DNA from: Lentisphaerota bacterium
GTDB lineage: Bacteria; Verrucomicrobiota; Kiritimatiellia; RFP12; JAAYNR01
DNA length: 32,752 nucleotides
Reading direction: 5' to 3'
Assembly: GCA_012520735.1 (NCBI GenBank)
Contig: JAAYNR010000029.1
Location: 1-32,752 of the forward strand
Shown here: positions 1 to 8,001 of the stretch, in pieces
Layout: each line of letters opens with the position of its first letter
Numbering within the stretch: the stretch's first letter is position 1
Translations under genes and position numbers: made by a program
Notes under the pieces: model-generated
What the model was told of the DNA's origin: nothing
The model's database searches: none
The model's input: the letters and a program-made list of their open reading frames with translations, nothing else

Positions 1-78
1 AGGGGGGAGCGACGCAAACCAATGCGCCGTTCCTAACCCTATTACCAGCCTTGGGCAACGATGAGGGCCTTGCCCCGA

Positions 79-105
79 GCTGGTATGTATAGCCCTTTCA
101 GGGCA
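79..105. repeat. 27-bp dispersed hairpin repeat, left copy
   Basis: These 27 bases are identical to 32591-32617. The core is the hairpin GCCCT-TTC-AGGGC (92-104), preceded by GCTGGTATGTATA. Another small GC hairpin lies just upstream at 65-75. Two exact copies in intergenic DNA 32 kb apart point to a dispersed REP-like family rather than chance. Confidence 0.75.
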
Positions 106-181
106 AGAGCACGATTCGGCAGAGCCGCATCTTTGGGGACAGGCAGGAATGCTTATCCTACATTGGGCTTTGTGAACACTC

Positions 182-197
182 CCGCCGGAAACGGCGG
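182..197. repeat. GNRA-loop hairpin
   Basis: CCGCCG-GAAA-CGGCGG forms a perfect 6-bp GC stem closed by a GAAA tetraloop. It lies in the same intergenic block as the dispersed repeat and may be part of it. There is no T-run after it, so it is not an obvious terminator. Confidence 0.5.
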
Positions 198-387
198 TCT
201 CCAGGGCGTGGTGGTTTGCGTTTTAGTAGTTAACCCGTTAGCTACTGTCAAAAAAACAAGAAATTAAGACTGCGGGAGTCCATGCAAGTGCCAGATATGT
301 TAAGGGAACAAGATTTCTATGCTGTACAACATTTGGTTACGGCTGTAAGCAGTTTTAGTGTATTTTGAGGGGTGTTTTAATCTGATA

Positions 388-415
388 TTGTAGGGAGAGT
401 GGATTGTGGTACAAT
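388..415 (+). promoter_or_regulatory. Promoter of the WXXGXW-repeat gene
   Basis: A -35-like TTGTAG (388-393) and an extended -10 TGG-TACAAT (407-415) are separated by 16 bp. The same TGTGGTAYAAT core precedes the genes at 24346 (minus) and 26608 (plus), which strengthens the call. It predicts a leader of about 50 nt before the ATG at 476. Confidence 0.5.
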
Positions 416-475
416 ATTTATATGTGTTCATCCGTTGTATCAAGTGAACACTTGAATTAAGGAAGGGGTGGTAAC

Positions 476-2287
476 ATGAAGAGATATAATATAGTAAATT
501 GGCAAGTAGTGGTGGCTTGTGTTGTAGCTTTGTGGAGTGTGGGGGCGCAGGCGCAGGTGCAACCGCCATTGCCGCAGCAGGAGGAGCCAGAATTTCTGGC
601 GCAGGGGCCTGTGCATGAGGCTTTTGCGGAGCCGGTGGTTTTGAGTGATGAGGGGGTGTTTGTGGTGCCGGTGGCACCTCCCCGGGTGGTTATTGATGAG
701 GCGCCAGATGAGAGGCCGTCGTCGGCGGCGGTGTGGATTGCCGGCTATTGGGCTTGGGATGCGGAGCGTAATCTCTATATCTGGGTGAGCGGGTGCTGGC
801 GAGTGGTGCCGGCGGGTAAGAAGTGGGTGGCGGGGTATTGGAGTGAGACTGACCAGGGGTGGATATGGACGGCGGGTTATTGGGGGGATACGGTGACGGT
901 GCAGCGTGAGCCAGAGTATCTGCCGGCTCCGCCCGCTTTGCCGAGTGTGGCTCCACCGAGTGAGGCACCGAGTCTGAATGTGGTGTGGGTGCCACCGTGC
1001 TGGTATTGGCGTAATAACGGATATGTACTCCGCTCCGGCTACTGGCTGGATGCTACACCGGGGTGGGTGTGGCAGCCATCACACTATGTGCGGACAAGGC
1101 GGGGACATGTTTTTGTGCCGGGGTTTTGGGATTATCCGTTGGCATCACGTGGTACCCTGTTTGCACCGGTGTTGTTGCCGTCGCCTGTGATCAGACGTCC
1201 GAGCTTTTCGCTCTCGCTGGGGTTGTCGGTTAATTTGGGCTGGTTGGAGCTTAATCTGTTTAGCGCGCCACGGTATGGTCACTATTTCTTTGGCGATTAT
1301 TATGACACTTCTTATCTGAGCCTTGGTATTTTTCCGGGATTCCATTATCGCACCACCTGGGGCTGGTATGACTCGATTTATGAGCATCGGCGTTGGAGTG
1401 GGCGTAAGGGTGGAGATAACCGTTGGGACGATCGGGACAGGCACTATTTTACCAGTCGGCGGGATAATAAGACGTTACGACCGCCTAAGACGTATCGGGA
1501 GATGGTTGAGCGTCCGGCAAGACCACCGAGCAATGGGCGAGAGCATGCGTTCGGCGGCGGACGTGGCGGTGGTAGTGGGCGCACTGAGGTGGATCGGCAT
1601 ACGCCGTTGGTGCAGACAAAGAGAGGTGGTCTGGCGACACATGGTATTGCAGCTACAAAACCGGTTGATAAACGGCCGCAGCAGACGGATAGAACCGTGG
1701 CCAATAATAGACCAACCAGTGGGACATCGGTTATGAGACCGGGGGGAACGGCTCACAATAATGGAGGAGAGCGCGCGAAGGATGCAAAGATAGCTGCGAA
1801 TCGGCCGCATAGCACAGAGTCGAAGTCGGCTCCGGTGCAACGGGTGGGCTCAGAGACCCGTAAGGTTACTCCGGTAGGACGGAGTACAGTTGATGATAAA
1901 GCCCGTGAGCCGACAGCGGCGGAGACACGGCGGGAGTCGTCAGTGAATGAGGGTGCGTCAGGGCAGAGGCGTTATACACCGGTGCAGTCGGCACCGCGGC
2001 AGACATTGTCGGGGCGTGGCGGCAGTGAGGGTGGTGCGACGACAGTGACACCGCCGGCAGCGGCGGAGACGCGACGGGAGTCGTCGGTGAGTGAGGGTGC
2101 GTCAGGGCAGAGGCGTTATACACCGGTGCAGTCGGCACCGCGGCAGACGCTATCGGGGCGGAGTGGTGGTGGTAGTTCTACTGTTATGCCTCAGGCAGCG
2201 GCGGGTGTAACAGAGAGTGAGACCGTAGCGCGACCGCCACGGGGGAGGAGCACAATCACGCCGCGCAGTCCGAAGTCTAAACGTTGA
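476..2287 (+). CDS. Secreted WXXGXW-repeat protein
   Basis: This 603-residue protein starts with a signal peptide (residues 1-27, cleavage near AQA). Residues 86-220 are very rich in Trp and Tyr, with repeated units such as WIAGYW, WVSGCW, WVAGYW, WTAGYW, LRSGYW and FVPGFW, which match the WXXGXW (YXWGXW) repeat family common in exported proteins of PVC bacteria. Residues from about 300 to the end are low-complexity, rich in Arg, Ser, Thr, Pro and Gly, and contain a 48-residue tandem duplication (DNA 1914-2160). The start is supported by AAGGAAGGGG at 460-469. The family has no established biochemical function; a surface or cell-wall role is inference. It converges on the EamA gene with only 3 bp between the stops. 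Confidence 0.85.
   Translation: MKRYNIVNWQVVVACVVALWSVGAQAQVQPPLPQQEEPEFLAQGPVHEAFAEPVVLSDEGVFVVPVAPPRVVIDEAPDERPSSAAVWIAGYWAWDAERNLYIWVSGCWRVVPAGKKWVAGYWSETDQGWIWTAGYWGDTVTVQREPEYLPAPPALPSVAPPSEAPSLNVVWVPPCWYWRNNGYVLRSGYWLDATPGWVWQPSHYVRTRRGHVFVPGFWDYPLASRGTLFAPVLLPSPVIRRPSFSLSLGLSVNLGWLELNLFSAPRYGHYFFGDYYDTSYLSLGIFPGFHYRTTWGWYDSIYEHRRWSGRKGGDNRWDDRDRHYFTSRRDNKTLRPPKTYREMVERPARPPSNGREHAFGGGRGGGSGRTEVDRHTPLVQTKRGGLATHGIAATKPVDKRPQQTDRTVANNRPTSGTSVMRPGGTAHNNGGERAKDAKIAANRPHSTESKSAPVQRVGSETRKVTPVGRSTVDDKAREPTAAETRRESSVNEGASGQRRYTPVQSAPRQTLSGRGGSEGGATTVTPPAAAETRRESSVSEGASGQRRYTPVQSAPRQTLSGRSGGGSSTVMPQAAAGVTESETVARPPRGRSTITPRSPKSKR
1914..2160 (+). repeat. In-gene tandem duplication, 144-bp period
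   Basis: Segments 1914-2016 and 2058-2160 are nearly identical (a handful of differences over 103 bp) and lie 144 bp apart, keeping the frame. Each encodes a unit that runs from ETRRESSV through YTPVQSAPRQTLSGR. The few substitutions suggest a recent duplication inside the low-complexity tail. Confidence 0.9.
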
Positions 2288-2290
2288 TGG

Positions 2291-3166
2291 TTACTCTGTT
2301 TTAGCGGCTGGCTTGATGATAGTGACAATAACACCGATGGAGATCAGTACGGCGGCACCGTAGAAGGCGGGGGATGGTATCTCCCGCAGTGATGGGGTGA
2401 GATAGGCTAGTATGGTTGAGAAGATAAACTGTGTTAGGGCACAAACGGCGACGATTTGTCCACGTATTTTGTGCATGGCGAAGTTTATCATGCCGTGACC
2501 AAAAACTGTGGGGATCAGTGCCAGTGCTGCAATGAGGGCGATTTCACGGGGGAGGGAGCTAACAGCGGAGAGGGTGGTGATGCGGGGGAGTGCTGTAATG
2601 AGGGCGAAGATACCGGCGGTGGCGTAGAGGGGAACCAGATAGGTCCAGATTGAGGGGAAGTCGCGATTTGCGCGACCGAGAGCGAGGTAGCCGGTGACAA
2701 ATATCATTGAGATAAAGCAGGTGGCGTCGCCACGGATATAGGCGCTATCGAGTGAGGCGGAGTCGGCGGCGAGGTGCCATAGACCAGCGGCAGCGATAAC
2801 AGTTCCCAGTAATTCGCGGCGGTTTATGACCTCCCTGACGATGGCATAGAGGAAAAACGGCATAGCCAGAGGCATCATGTTGGCAATGAGCGAGGCATTG
2901 GCGGCCAGAGTGAGGCGGGCACCGTAGATCCAGGTGACGAAGTGGAGACCGAGAAAGAGACCGGGGAGGGCTGCACGGCGGATGTAAGGGAGCGGATTGA
3001 CGGCAGAGCGGCGAAAATCGCGTATGGCGAGCGGCAGCAGGATAAGGGCAGCGAAGAGGCTGCGGTAGGCGGCGAGGAGGCCGTAGTCGACCTCGCTGAT
3101 TTTCATCCAGATGATGGCAGTTGAGCCACAGATGATACCGGCAAATAGGATGGCGAGGTATTTCAC
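2291..3166 (-). CDS. EamA-family (DMT superfamily) transporter
   Basis: This 291-residue, very hydrophobic protein has about ten predicted membrane segments in two halves, the usual size and layout of EamA drug/metabolite exporters. The family signature region is near the N-terminus (CGSTAIIWMKISEVD, then AAYRSLFAAL) with a second half starting around residue 145. Family members move amino acids, nucleotides or other small metabolites across the inner membrane; the substrate here cannot be read from sequence. Its ATG overlaps the last 4 bases of recN, so the two are translationally coupled. No cargo clue comes from the neighbours. Confidence 0.85.
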   Translation of the reverse strand: MKYLAILFAGIICGSTAIIWMKISEVDYGLLAAYRSLFAALILLPLAIRDFRRSAVNPLPYIRRAALPGLFLGLHFVTWIYGARLTLAANASLIANMMPLAMPFFLYAIVREVINRRELLGTVIAAAGLWHLAADSASLDSAYIRGDATCFISMIFVTGYLALGRANRDFPSIWTYLVPLYATAGIFALITALPRITTLSAVSSLPREIALIAALALIPTVFGHGMINFAMHKIRGQIVAVCALTQFIFSTILAYLTPSLREIPSPAFYGAAVLISIGVIVTIIKPAAKTE

Positions 3167-4830
3167 AATGCAGCACTTTCCAGCATCTTACGGGCGTGCT
3201 CCAGTGTGACAGGGGTGAGGTCTTTACCGCCCAGCATACGTGCGACCTCTTCAGCCCGGTCGGAACCGCTTACAGGGGTAATACGGGTGAGGGTACGGTT
3301 TTTTTGTACGGCTTTACTGACGACAAAATGGGTATTACCAAAAACGGCGACTTGCGGCAGGTGTGTGATACAGAGGACTTGGCGTGAGGCTGCAACGGTG
3401 CGGAGCTTGCGGCCGACAGCGTGACCGATTTCACCACCGACATTGGCATCGATTTCGTCGAAAACCAGAACCGGTATGCGGTCGTGGGTGGCGAGGACGG
3501 TTTTGACAGCGAGCATGACGCGGGCCACCTCACCGCTGGAGGCGATATCACGCAAGGCGCGCATGGGCTCACCGGGGTTTGGGGCAAAGCCAAAAGAGAC
3601 GACATCGGCACCATCGCTGCGCGGTGTGGTGGGGGTTATTTCGACATCAAAGCCGGCACGGAGAAACCCGAGGTCGTGGAGTTCTTTGGTGATAGCTTTA
3701 GCCAGTTTACCGGCTGAGGTGTTGCGGGCTTTAGTGAGGAGAGCGGCTTGAGCAGTGCGATGGACGACTGCGGCGGCGATCTCATGTTCGAGCGCTTCAA
3801 TTTTCTCATCACGGCGTGAGATGTCATCGAGCCGAGCGCGGCTTTCATCGAGCCGGGCGAGGATATCGGCGATAGTGGAGCCATATTTCCGCTTGAGACG
3901 CTGAACCAGAGTCATACGTTCTTCGAGTTGCTGCAAGCGGGCGGGGTTTGCATCGATACGTTGCAGACGGTCGGCGGCGCTATGGGCTACCTCCTGGACT
4001 TGCGTGGCGGCAGAGGCGAGCTCAGTGCGCCAGTTTTCGGCTTCGGGGAGGAGGTGGGCTAGATCATGGAGACGCTGCTGAAGTGAAGCCAGAGTGTCAA
4101 AGGCGGAGCCTTCGGCATCGGTTAAGCCGTCAAGGAGGATATTACCTGCTGCGAGGATAGCTTCGGCATTGGCAGCTTCGGCGTGACTGGCGATAAGGTC
4201 GTCTTCGTCAGCATCAGAGAGCGAAGCGGCGGTGATTTCATCGACAATAAATTGCAGGCGATCGGCTTCAATGGCGAGGTCACGTTCATTACCGAGGAGG
4301 GCGTCCCGTTGGCGTTCCAGCTCAGAGACACCTTGCCAGGCGGTAGAGTAGGCCTGGCGGAGTTTATGGTGATGGCCAAAGCTGTCGAGGAGCTCGAGTT
4401 GAAAGAGGGGATCGAGCAGTGACTGGTGGTCGTGTGGGCCGTGGATATCGACCAGTAGTGTACCGATACGCCGTAGCGAGTGGACAGTGGCGGTGGTATC
4501 GTTAACGAGGGCGCGTCCGGTACCGGTGGCTGAGATATGGCGGCGGACAATGAGTTGTCCCTCCTCACAGGGAGGGATACCAAACTCGGCGAGTTCGTTA
4601 TCGATAGCGGAGCTGTCTTCAAGAGCGAAGATAGCTTCAACGCGGGCTTCGGGTGCACCGCTGCGGACCAGAGAGCGGTCGGCCCGTCCGCCGAGGACAA
4701 GATCGAGGGCACCCATAAGGATAGATTTACCGGCACCGGTTTCACCGGTAATGGTGTTAAGACCGCTACCGGGAGTGATAGTGGCCTCTTCAACAATAGC
4801 CAGATTTTGAACGCGGAGGTGTGTTAGCAT
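3163..4830 (-). CDS. recN: DNA repair protein RecN
   Basis: This 555-residue SMC-like ATPase is close to the usual RecN length. It has Walker A GETGAGKS at residues 29-36, a central coiled-coil region rich in Glu, Arg, Leu and Ala, an ABC signature region (SSGEVARVMLA) and Walker B (VLVFDEIDANVGG) followed by the conserved switch region (ITHLPQVAVFG). RecN binds DNA ends and helps recombinational double-strand break repair. No strong Shine-Dalgarno sequence is visible. A promoter-like pair and a 6-9-6 dyad sit just upstream. The HAD gene lies 53 bp upstream on the same strand, and the EamA gene overlaps the 3' end. Confidence 0.95.
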   Translation of the reverse strand: MLTHLRVQNLAIVEEATITPGSGLNTITGETGAGKSILMGALDLVLGGRADRSLVRSGAPEARVEAIFALEDSSAIDNELAEFGIPPCEEGQLIVRRHISATGTGRALVNDTTATVHSLRRIGTLLVDIHGPHDHQSLLDPLFQLELLDSFGHHHKLRQAYSTAWQGVSELERQRDALLGNERDLAIEADRLQFIVDEITAASLSDADEDDLIASHAEAANAEAILAAGNILLDGLTDAEGSAFDTLASLQQRLHDLAHLLPEAENWRTELASAATQVQEVAHSAADRLQRIDANPARLQQLEERMTLVQRLKRKYGSTIADILARLDESRARLDDISRRDEKIEALEHEIAAAVVHRTAQAALLTKARNTSAGKLAKAITKELHDLGFLRAGFDVEITPTTPRSDGADVVSFGFAPNPGEPMRALRDIASSGEVARVMLAVKTVLATHDRIPVLVFDEIDANVGGEIGHAVGRKLRTVAASRQVLCITHLPQVAVFGNTHFVVSKAVQKNRTLTRITPVSGSDRAEEVARMLGGKDLTPVTLEHARKMLESAAL

Positions 4831-4832
4831 AA

Positions 4833-4853
4833 TTTGACCGTTTGTTAGTCAAA
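4833..4853 (-). promoter_or_regulatory. Candidate operator dyad at the recN start
   Basis: TTTGAC-N9-GTCAAA is a perfect 6+6 dyad ending 3 bp before the recN ATG, just downstream of the predicted transcription start. recN belongs to the SOS regulon in many bacteria, so a LexA-type repressor site is a reasonable guess, but the motif is not one I can assign to a known LexA class. Confidence 0.35.
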
Positions 4854-4862
4854 GACGGCATA

Positions 4863-4891
4863 AGATTACATTTTGCGTTGGTGTCATGCAA
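4863..4891 (-). promoter_or_regulatory. Candidate recN promoter
   Basis: On the minus strand TTGCAT (4886-4891) and TAATCT (4863-4868) are spaced by 17 bp, giving a start near 4856, about 25 nt before the recN ATG. It overlaps the 3' end of the HAD gene, so recN may be transcribed separately as well as by readthrough. Confidence 0.4.
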
Positions 4892-5789
4892 GCTTGTTAT
4901 GCCAAGGTGGGGTATCTGGCATAGCAGCGAGAAACTCATGGTTAAGGGTAGCACTGTATGTGGAGTCAAACGTGCCATTAAGAAAACGGCTATACGATTC
5001 GTCATGGAAGCGCCGCCAGGAGGCATCTTCCCGGCCGGGGATGATAGGGTAAAAGAGGGTGTTGGCTTCATTAGCGGCAGTGAGATCGCCGGGGGCATCG
5101 CCGATCATGAGGACTCTATCGGAGTCATACCGGCCATTACTGGCTTGAGTGAGGTGGAAGGCTTTAGTGCCGATCTCCTGTCCGGCGATAGCCTTGACCA
5201 AATGGGTTATGTTATGGTGGTTCCACTCTCGCATCAGTGCTTGTTCGGGGGTTTGCGAGACAACAATGGCATCACTGTTAGCGGCGATTAATTTAAGACT
5301 GGTCAAGGCCCAGGGGAAGGGGTCGACCGGTCTCATGTGGTTATCGATAGAGTCGTTAACGGCGAGGCTCCAGCTAAGAAGTCGTTGCAGTTCAGGATCA
5401 TTGGTTCGTTTAGTTTCAGCGATCAGCGAGGGGTTACCGAGGGGGAGGCCGGAGTTGCAATAAGCCCGCAGGGCTTCGAGTTTCGGGAGAGGAGTGCCGG
5501 AATTACGGACTTCATCCCACTGGTGGAGGAGTTCAAAAGTGACGAGTAGATTAGTAAAGCGGTTACGGCCACGGTTTTTAGAGGTGAGATTAACAAACTC
5601 AGCAGCGGCACGGACTTGAGGTTCGAGTACTTCGAGGTTCCAGAAGCGGCAGATAAGCGGGTGAAAATGGTCACGTTGCTTAACGCCCATGGTGTCGAAT
5701 ACACAGCCGTCAGAGTCGATACCGACAAAAGTGGTGTGTTCCGGGCGGAGCCTGGCGAGGTCTTCAGCAGTGGCGCTGCGCATAATCAT
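4884..5789 (-). CDS. HAD-family hydrolase
   Basis: This 301-residue protein has the haloacid dehalogenase signature DSDGCVFD at residues 25-32, with D25 as presumed nucleophile and D27 as acid/base. Later it has a motif-II-like VVSQTP and motif-IV MIGDAPGD, so phosphatase chemistry is likely. A long cap region lies between motifs I and II. The sequence resembles a HAD group I associate with PVC bacteria; the substrate is unknown, with sugar phosphates or nucleotides being usual for the superfamily. AAAGGA lies 7 nt before the first ATG, supporting that start. It lies downstream of the groEL terminator, so it should have its own promoter. Confidence 0.8.
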   Translation of the reverse strand: MIMRSATAEDLARLRPEHTTFVGIDSDGCVFDTMGVKQRDHFHPLICRFWNLEVLEPQVRAAAEFVNLTSKNRGRNRFTNLLVTFELLHQWDEVRNSGTPLPKLEALRAYCNSGLPLGNPSLIAETKRTNDPELQRLLSWSLAVNDSIDNHMRPVDPFPWALTSLKLIAANSDAIVVSQTPEQALMREWNHHNITHLVKAIAGQEIGTKAFHLTQASNGRYDSDRVLMIGDAPGDLTAANEANTLFYPIIPGREDASWRRFHDESYSRFLNGTFDSTYSATLNHEFLAAMPDTPPWHNKLA

Positions 5790-5829
5790 TTAATAATCCT
5801 TTGTTATAAAGGGTGCAATACTACAGTTA

Positions 5830-5874
5830 GCAGATATGGTAGTGGATAGTGGCGTGAGAGTATATGATATCTGC
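5830..5874 (-). repeat. Inverted repeat in the HAD-gene leader
   Basis: GCAGATAT (5830-5837) and ATATCTGC (5867-5874) are perfect 8-bp inverted arms separated by 29 bp, located 40-85 bp upstream of the HAD start. It could be a hairpin in the leader or two half-sites of an operator. No regulator can be named. Confidence 0.35.
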
Positions 5875-5900
5875 CGTAAATTAGCCACTGTTTAACGGTA

Positions 5901-5935
5901 AAAAAGAGACCCGGGGTTTACCCGGGTCTCTTTTT
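5901..5935 (-). terminator. Perfect terminator hairpin after groEL
   Basis: AAAAAGAGACCCGGG (5901-5915) pairs perfectly with 5921-5935 around a 5-nt loop. GC pairs lie at the top of the stem and A/T runs on both flanks, so it can act in either direction. It lies 32 bp past the groEL stop and should end the dnaK-groES-groEL transcript. Confidence 0.9.
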
Positions 5936-5967
5936 GATTTAATGCTATGTTGCATTGTGGTTGGGGA

Positions 5968-7614
5968 TTACATCCCCATGCCACCCATACCGCCCATGCC
6001 ACCATCCATGCCGGGGCCACCGACAGGGGCTTCCTTTTTCTCGGGAAGATCGGTGATCATGCACTCAGTGGTGAGGAGCAGACCAGCGATTGAGGAGGCG
6101 TTTTGCAGTGCACTGCGGGAGACCTTGGCGGGATCGAGCACGCCGGCTTTGATGAGGTCGACAAACTCGCCGGTGGCGACGTTGTAGCCGTTGGCACCTT
6201 TGTCGTTCTTAACCTTCTCCACGATCAGAGCAGCTTCGAGTCCGGCGTTAGCGACGAGCTGACGCAGAGGAGCTTCGAGAGCACTGCGGATGATGGCAAC
6301 GCCGACTTTTTCGTCACAGCAGGCTTCGACATCATCAAGAGCCTTCTGGCAGCGGAGCAGAGCTACGCCACCACCGGCAACCACACCCTCTTCCACTGCG
6401 GCGCGGGTAGCGTGCAGGGCGTCTTCGACGCGGGCTTTCTTCTCTTTCATCTCGGCTTCGGTAGCAGCACCAACTTTAATGACAGCTACGCCACCGGCGA
6501 GCTTAGCCAGGCGCTCCTGAAGCTTTTCGCGGTCGTAATCACTGGTGGTCTCTTCGATCTGACGTTTGATCTGAGCAACACGACCCTGGATGTCGCTGGT
6601 TTTACCGGCGCCTTCGACGATGGTGGTGTTCTCTTTTTCAACGGTGACGCGCTTAGCCTGGCCGAGGTCGTCGATCTTGACGTTTTCGAGCTTGATGCCG
6701 AGGTCGTCGCTGAGCATTTTGCCAGCGGTCAACACGGCGATATCCTCAAGCATGGCCTTACGGCGGTCGCCAAAGCCGGGGGCTTTAACGGCGCAGATGT
6801 TGAGTGTGCCACGGAGCTTATTAACAACCAGAGTTGCCAGAGCTTCGCCTTCGACATCCTCAGCGATGATCAGCAGTGGGCGGCCAGCTTTGGCGACGCT
6901 CTGCAGCAGCGGGAGGAGATCGTTAAGGTTAGAGATCTTTTTCTCAAAGATCAAGATGTAGGGGTTATCGAGTACGCACTCCATCTCTTCGGCATTGGTG
7001 ACGAAGTAAGGAGATAGATAACCTTTATCAAACTGCATACCTTCGACGACATCCATAGTGGTCTCGATGGTCTTGGCTTCTTCGACGGTGATTGTGCCGT
7101 CTTTGCCGACCTTATCCATGGCATCAGCGATAATGGTACCGATTTCGGTGTCACCATTGGCCGAAATAGTGGCAACTTTGGCGATTTCGTCGGCATCCTT
7201 GACCTTTTTGGCCTGCTTATGGATCGCGGCTACCACAGCAGAGGTAGCTTTCTCGATACCACGCTTAATGGCCATGGGGCTGGCTCCGGCGGTGACGTTT
7301 TTCAGACCTTCGCGGTAGATACACTCGGCCAGCAGAGTGGCGGTGGTGGTACCGTCGCCGGCGACATCGCTGGTTTTGCTGGCGACTTCGCGAACCATCT
7401 GGGCACCCATGTTTTCAAACGGGTCGGCCAGTTCGATCTCTTTAGCAACGCTGACGCCATCTTTGGTGATGGTCGGCGAGCCGAATTTCTTATCCAGAAT
7501 GACGTTACGGCCGGCAGGACCGAGGGTGGTCACTACGGCTCTACTGAGCTTCTGGACACCCGCCAAGACGGCCTGACGGGCTTCGCTCTCATACTTGAGT
7601 TGTTTTGCAGCCAT
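5968..7614 (-). CDS. groEL: 60-kDa chaperonin GroEL
   Basis: This 548-residue protein is full-length GroEL. It shows the nucleotide-binding [23 protein letters not shown] region (split here by family knowledge around residues 32-55), [12 protein letters not shown] near residue 87, the hinge/apical [19 protein letters not shown], and the Gly-Met C-terminal tail ending GGMGGMGM. It forms the 14-mer folding chamber that works with GroES in the cytoplasm. AAGGAG lies at 7623-7628, 8 nt before the ATG. It is 30 bp downstream of groES and ends at a perfect terminator hairpin. Confidence 0.98.
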   Translation of the reverse strand: MAAKQLKYESEARQAVLAGVQKLSRAVVTTLGPAGRNVILDKKFGSPTITKDGVSVAKEIELADPFENMGAQMVREVASKTSDVAGDGTTTATLLAECIYREGLKNVTAGASPMAIKRGIEKATSAVVAAIHKQAKKVKDADEIAKVATISANGDTEIGTIIADAMDKVGKDGTITVEEAKTIETTMDVVEGMQFDKGYLSPYFVTNAEEMECVLDNPYILIFEKKISNLNDLLPLLQSVAKAGRPLLIIAEDVEGEALATLVVNKLRGTLNICAVKAPGFGDRRKAMLEDIAVLTAGKMLSDDLGIKLENVKIDDLGQAKRVTVEKENTTIVEGAGKTSDIQGRVAQIKRQIEETTSDYDREKLQERLAKLAGGVAVIKVGAATEAEMKEKKARVEDALHATRAAVEEGVVAGGGVALLRCQKALDDVEACCDEKVGVAIIRSALEAPLRQLVANAGLEAALIVEKVKNDKGANGYNVATGEFVDLIKAGVLDPAKVSRSALQNASSIAGLLLTTECMITDLPEKKEAPVGGPGMDGGMGGMGGMGM

Positions 7615-7644
7615 TTTTAAAACTCCTTAATTAAACTAGTTAAC

Positions 7645-7932
7645 TTATACAATCACACCCAGCAGGTCCTCTTCACGGACAAGCTGGTACTCTTTGTCAC
7701 CAATTTTGACTTCGGTGCCACCGTATTTAGGCATAAGCACGCGATCGCCAACCTTGACATCAAAATCGACTGGTTTGCCATCGTCATCGACTTTCTTACC
7801 AACGGCAATTACCAGACCCTCCTGGGGTTTCTCTTTGGCGCTGTCGGGAATGATAATCCCGCCTTTGCTCTCTTCTTTTGCGTCGACGGGCTCGACAAGT
7901 ACGCGAGCTCCGAGTGGACGGATTTTAGTCAT
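7645..7932 (-). CDS. groES: 10-kDa co-chaperonin GroES
   Basis: This 95-residue protein is typical GroES: an N-terminal [12 protein letters not shown], a mobile loop with [16 protein letters not shown] (residues about 24-40), and a C-terminal [23 protein letters not shown]. It caps the GroEL ring. A strong AGGAGG at 7939-7944 lies 6 nt before the ATG. The gene sits between dnaK (69 bp upstream) and groEL (30 bp downstream). No CIRCE element (TTAGCACTC-N9-GAGTGCTAA) is present in the gap, so regulation is probably shared with dnaK. Confidence 0.98.
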   Translation of the reverse strand: MTKIRPLGARVLVEPVDAKEESKGGIIIPDSAKEKPQEGLVIAVGKKVDDDGKPVDFDVKVGDRVLMPKYGGTEVKIGDKEYQLVREEDLLGVIV

Positions 7933-7976
7933 TGTGTTCCTCCTGTTTGTTGTTTAGATCAGTTTGTTGGGTTTCG

Positions 7977-7993
7977 CCGGGAGACTCACCCGG
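7977..7993 (-). other. Small hairpin in the dnaK-groES gap
   Basis: CCGGG and CCCGG form a 5-bp stem around a 7-nt loop, shortly after the dnaK stop. There is no T-run, so it is more likely an mRNA processing or stability element that tunes groESL relative to dnaK than a terminator. This is inference from the structure alone. Confidence 0.35.
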
Positions 7994-8001
7994 GAAAGTG
8001 T

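Larger units (their letters stand above)
1..475. other. Non-coding left end with hairpin repeats and a promoter
   Basis: I see no credible gene here. A 68-residue open frame at 61-267 runs through a repeat shared with the right end of the window and has no ribosome-binding site, so I treat it as chance. The stretch holds short hairpins at 65-75 (GGGC-CTT-GCCC), 92-104 (GCCCT-TTC-AGGGC) and 182-197 (CCGCCG-GAAA-CGGCGG), followed by AT-rich DNA carrying the promoter of the gene at 476. Confidence 0.6.

Noticed and set aside
61-267. 68-residue open frame on the plus strand
   Set aside because: It runs through the dispersed hairpin repeat, has no ribosome-binding site and no protein-like composition.
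6103-7017. 304-residue open frame opposite groEL
   Set aside because: It lies antisense to a clear groEL; the long frame follows from groEL codon use and has no recognisable domain.
7615-8001. CIRCE (HrcA) operator near groES/groEL
   Set aside because: The TTAGCACTC-N9-GAGTGCTAA dyad is not present here or upstream of dnaK.
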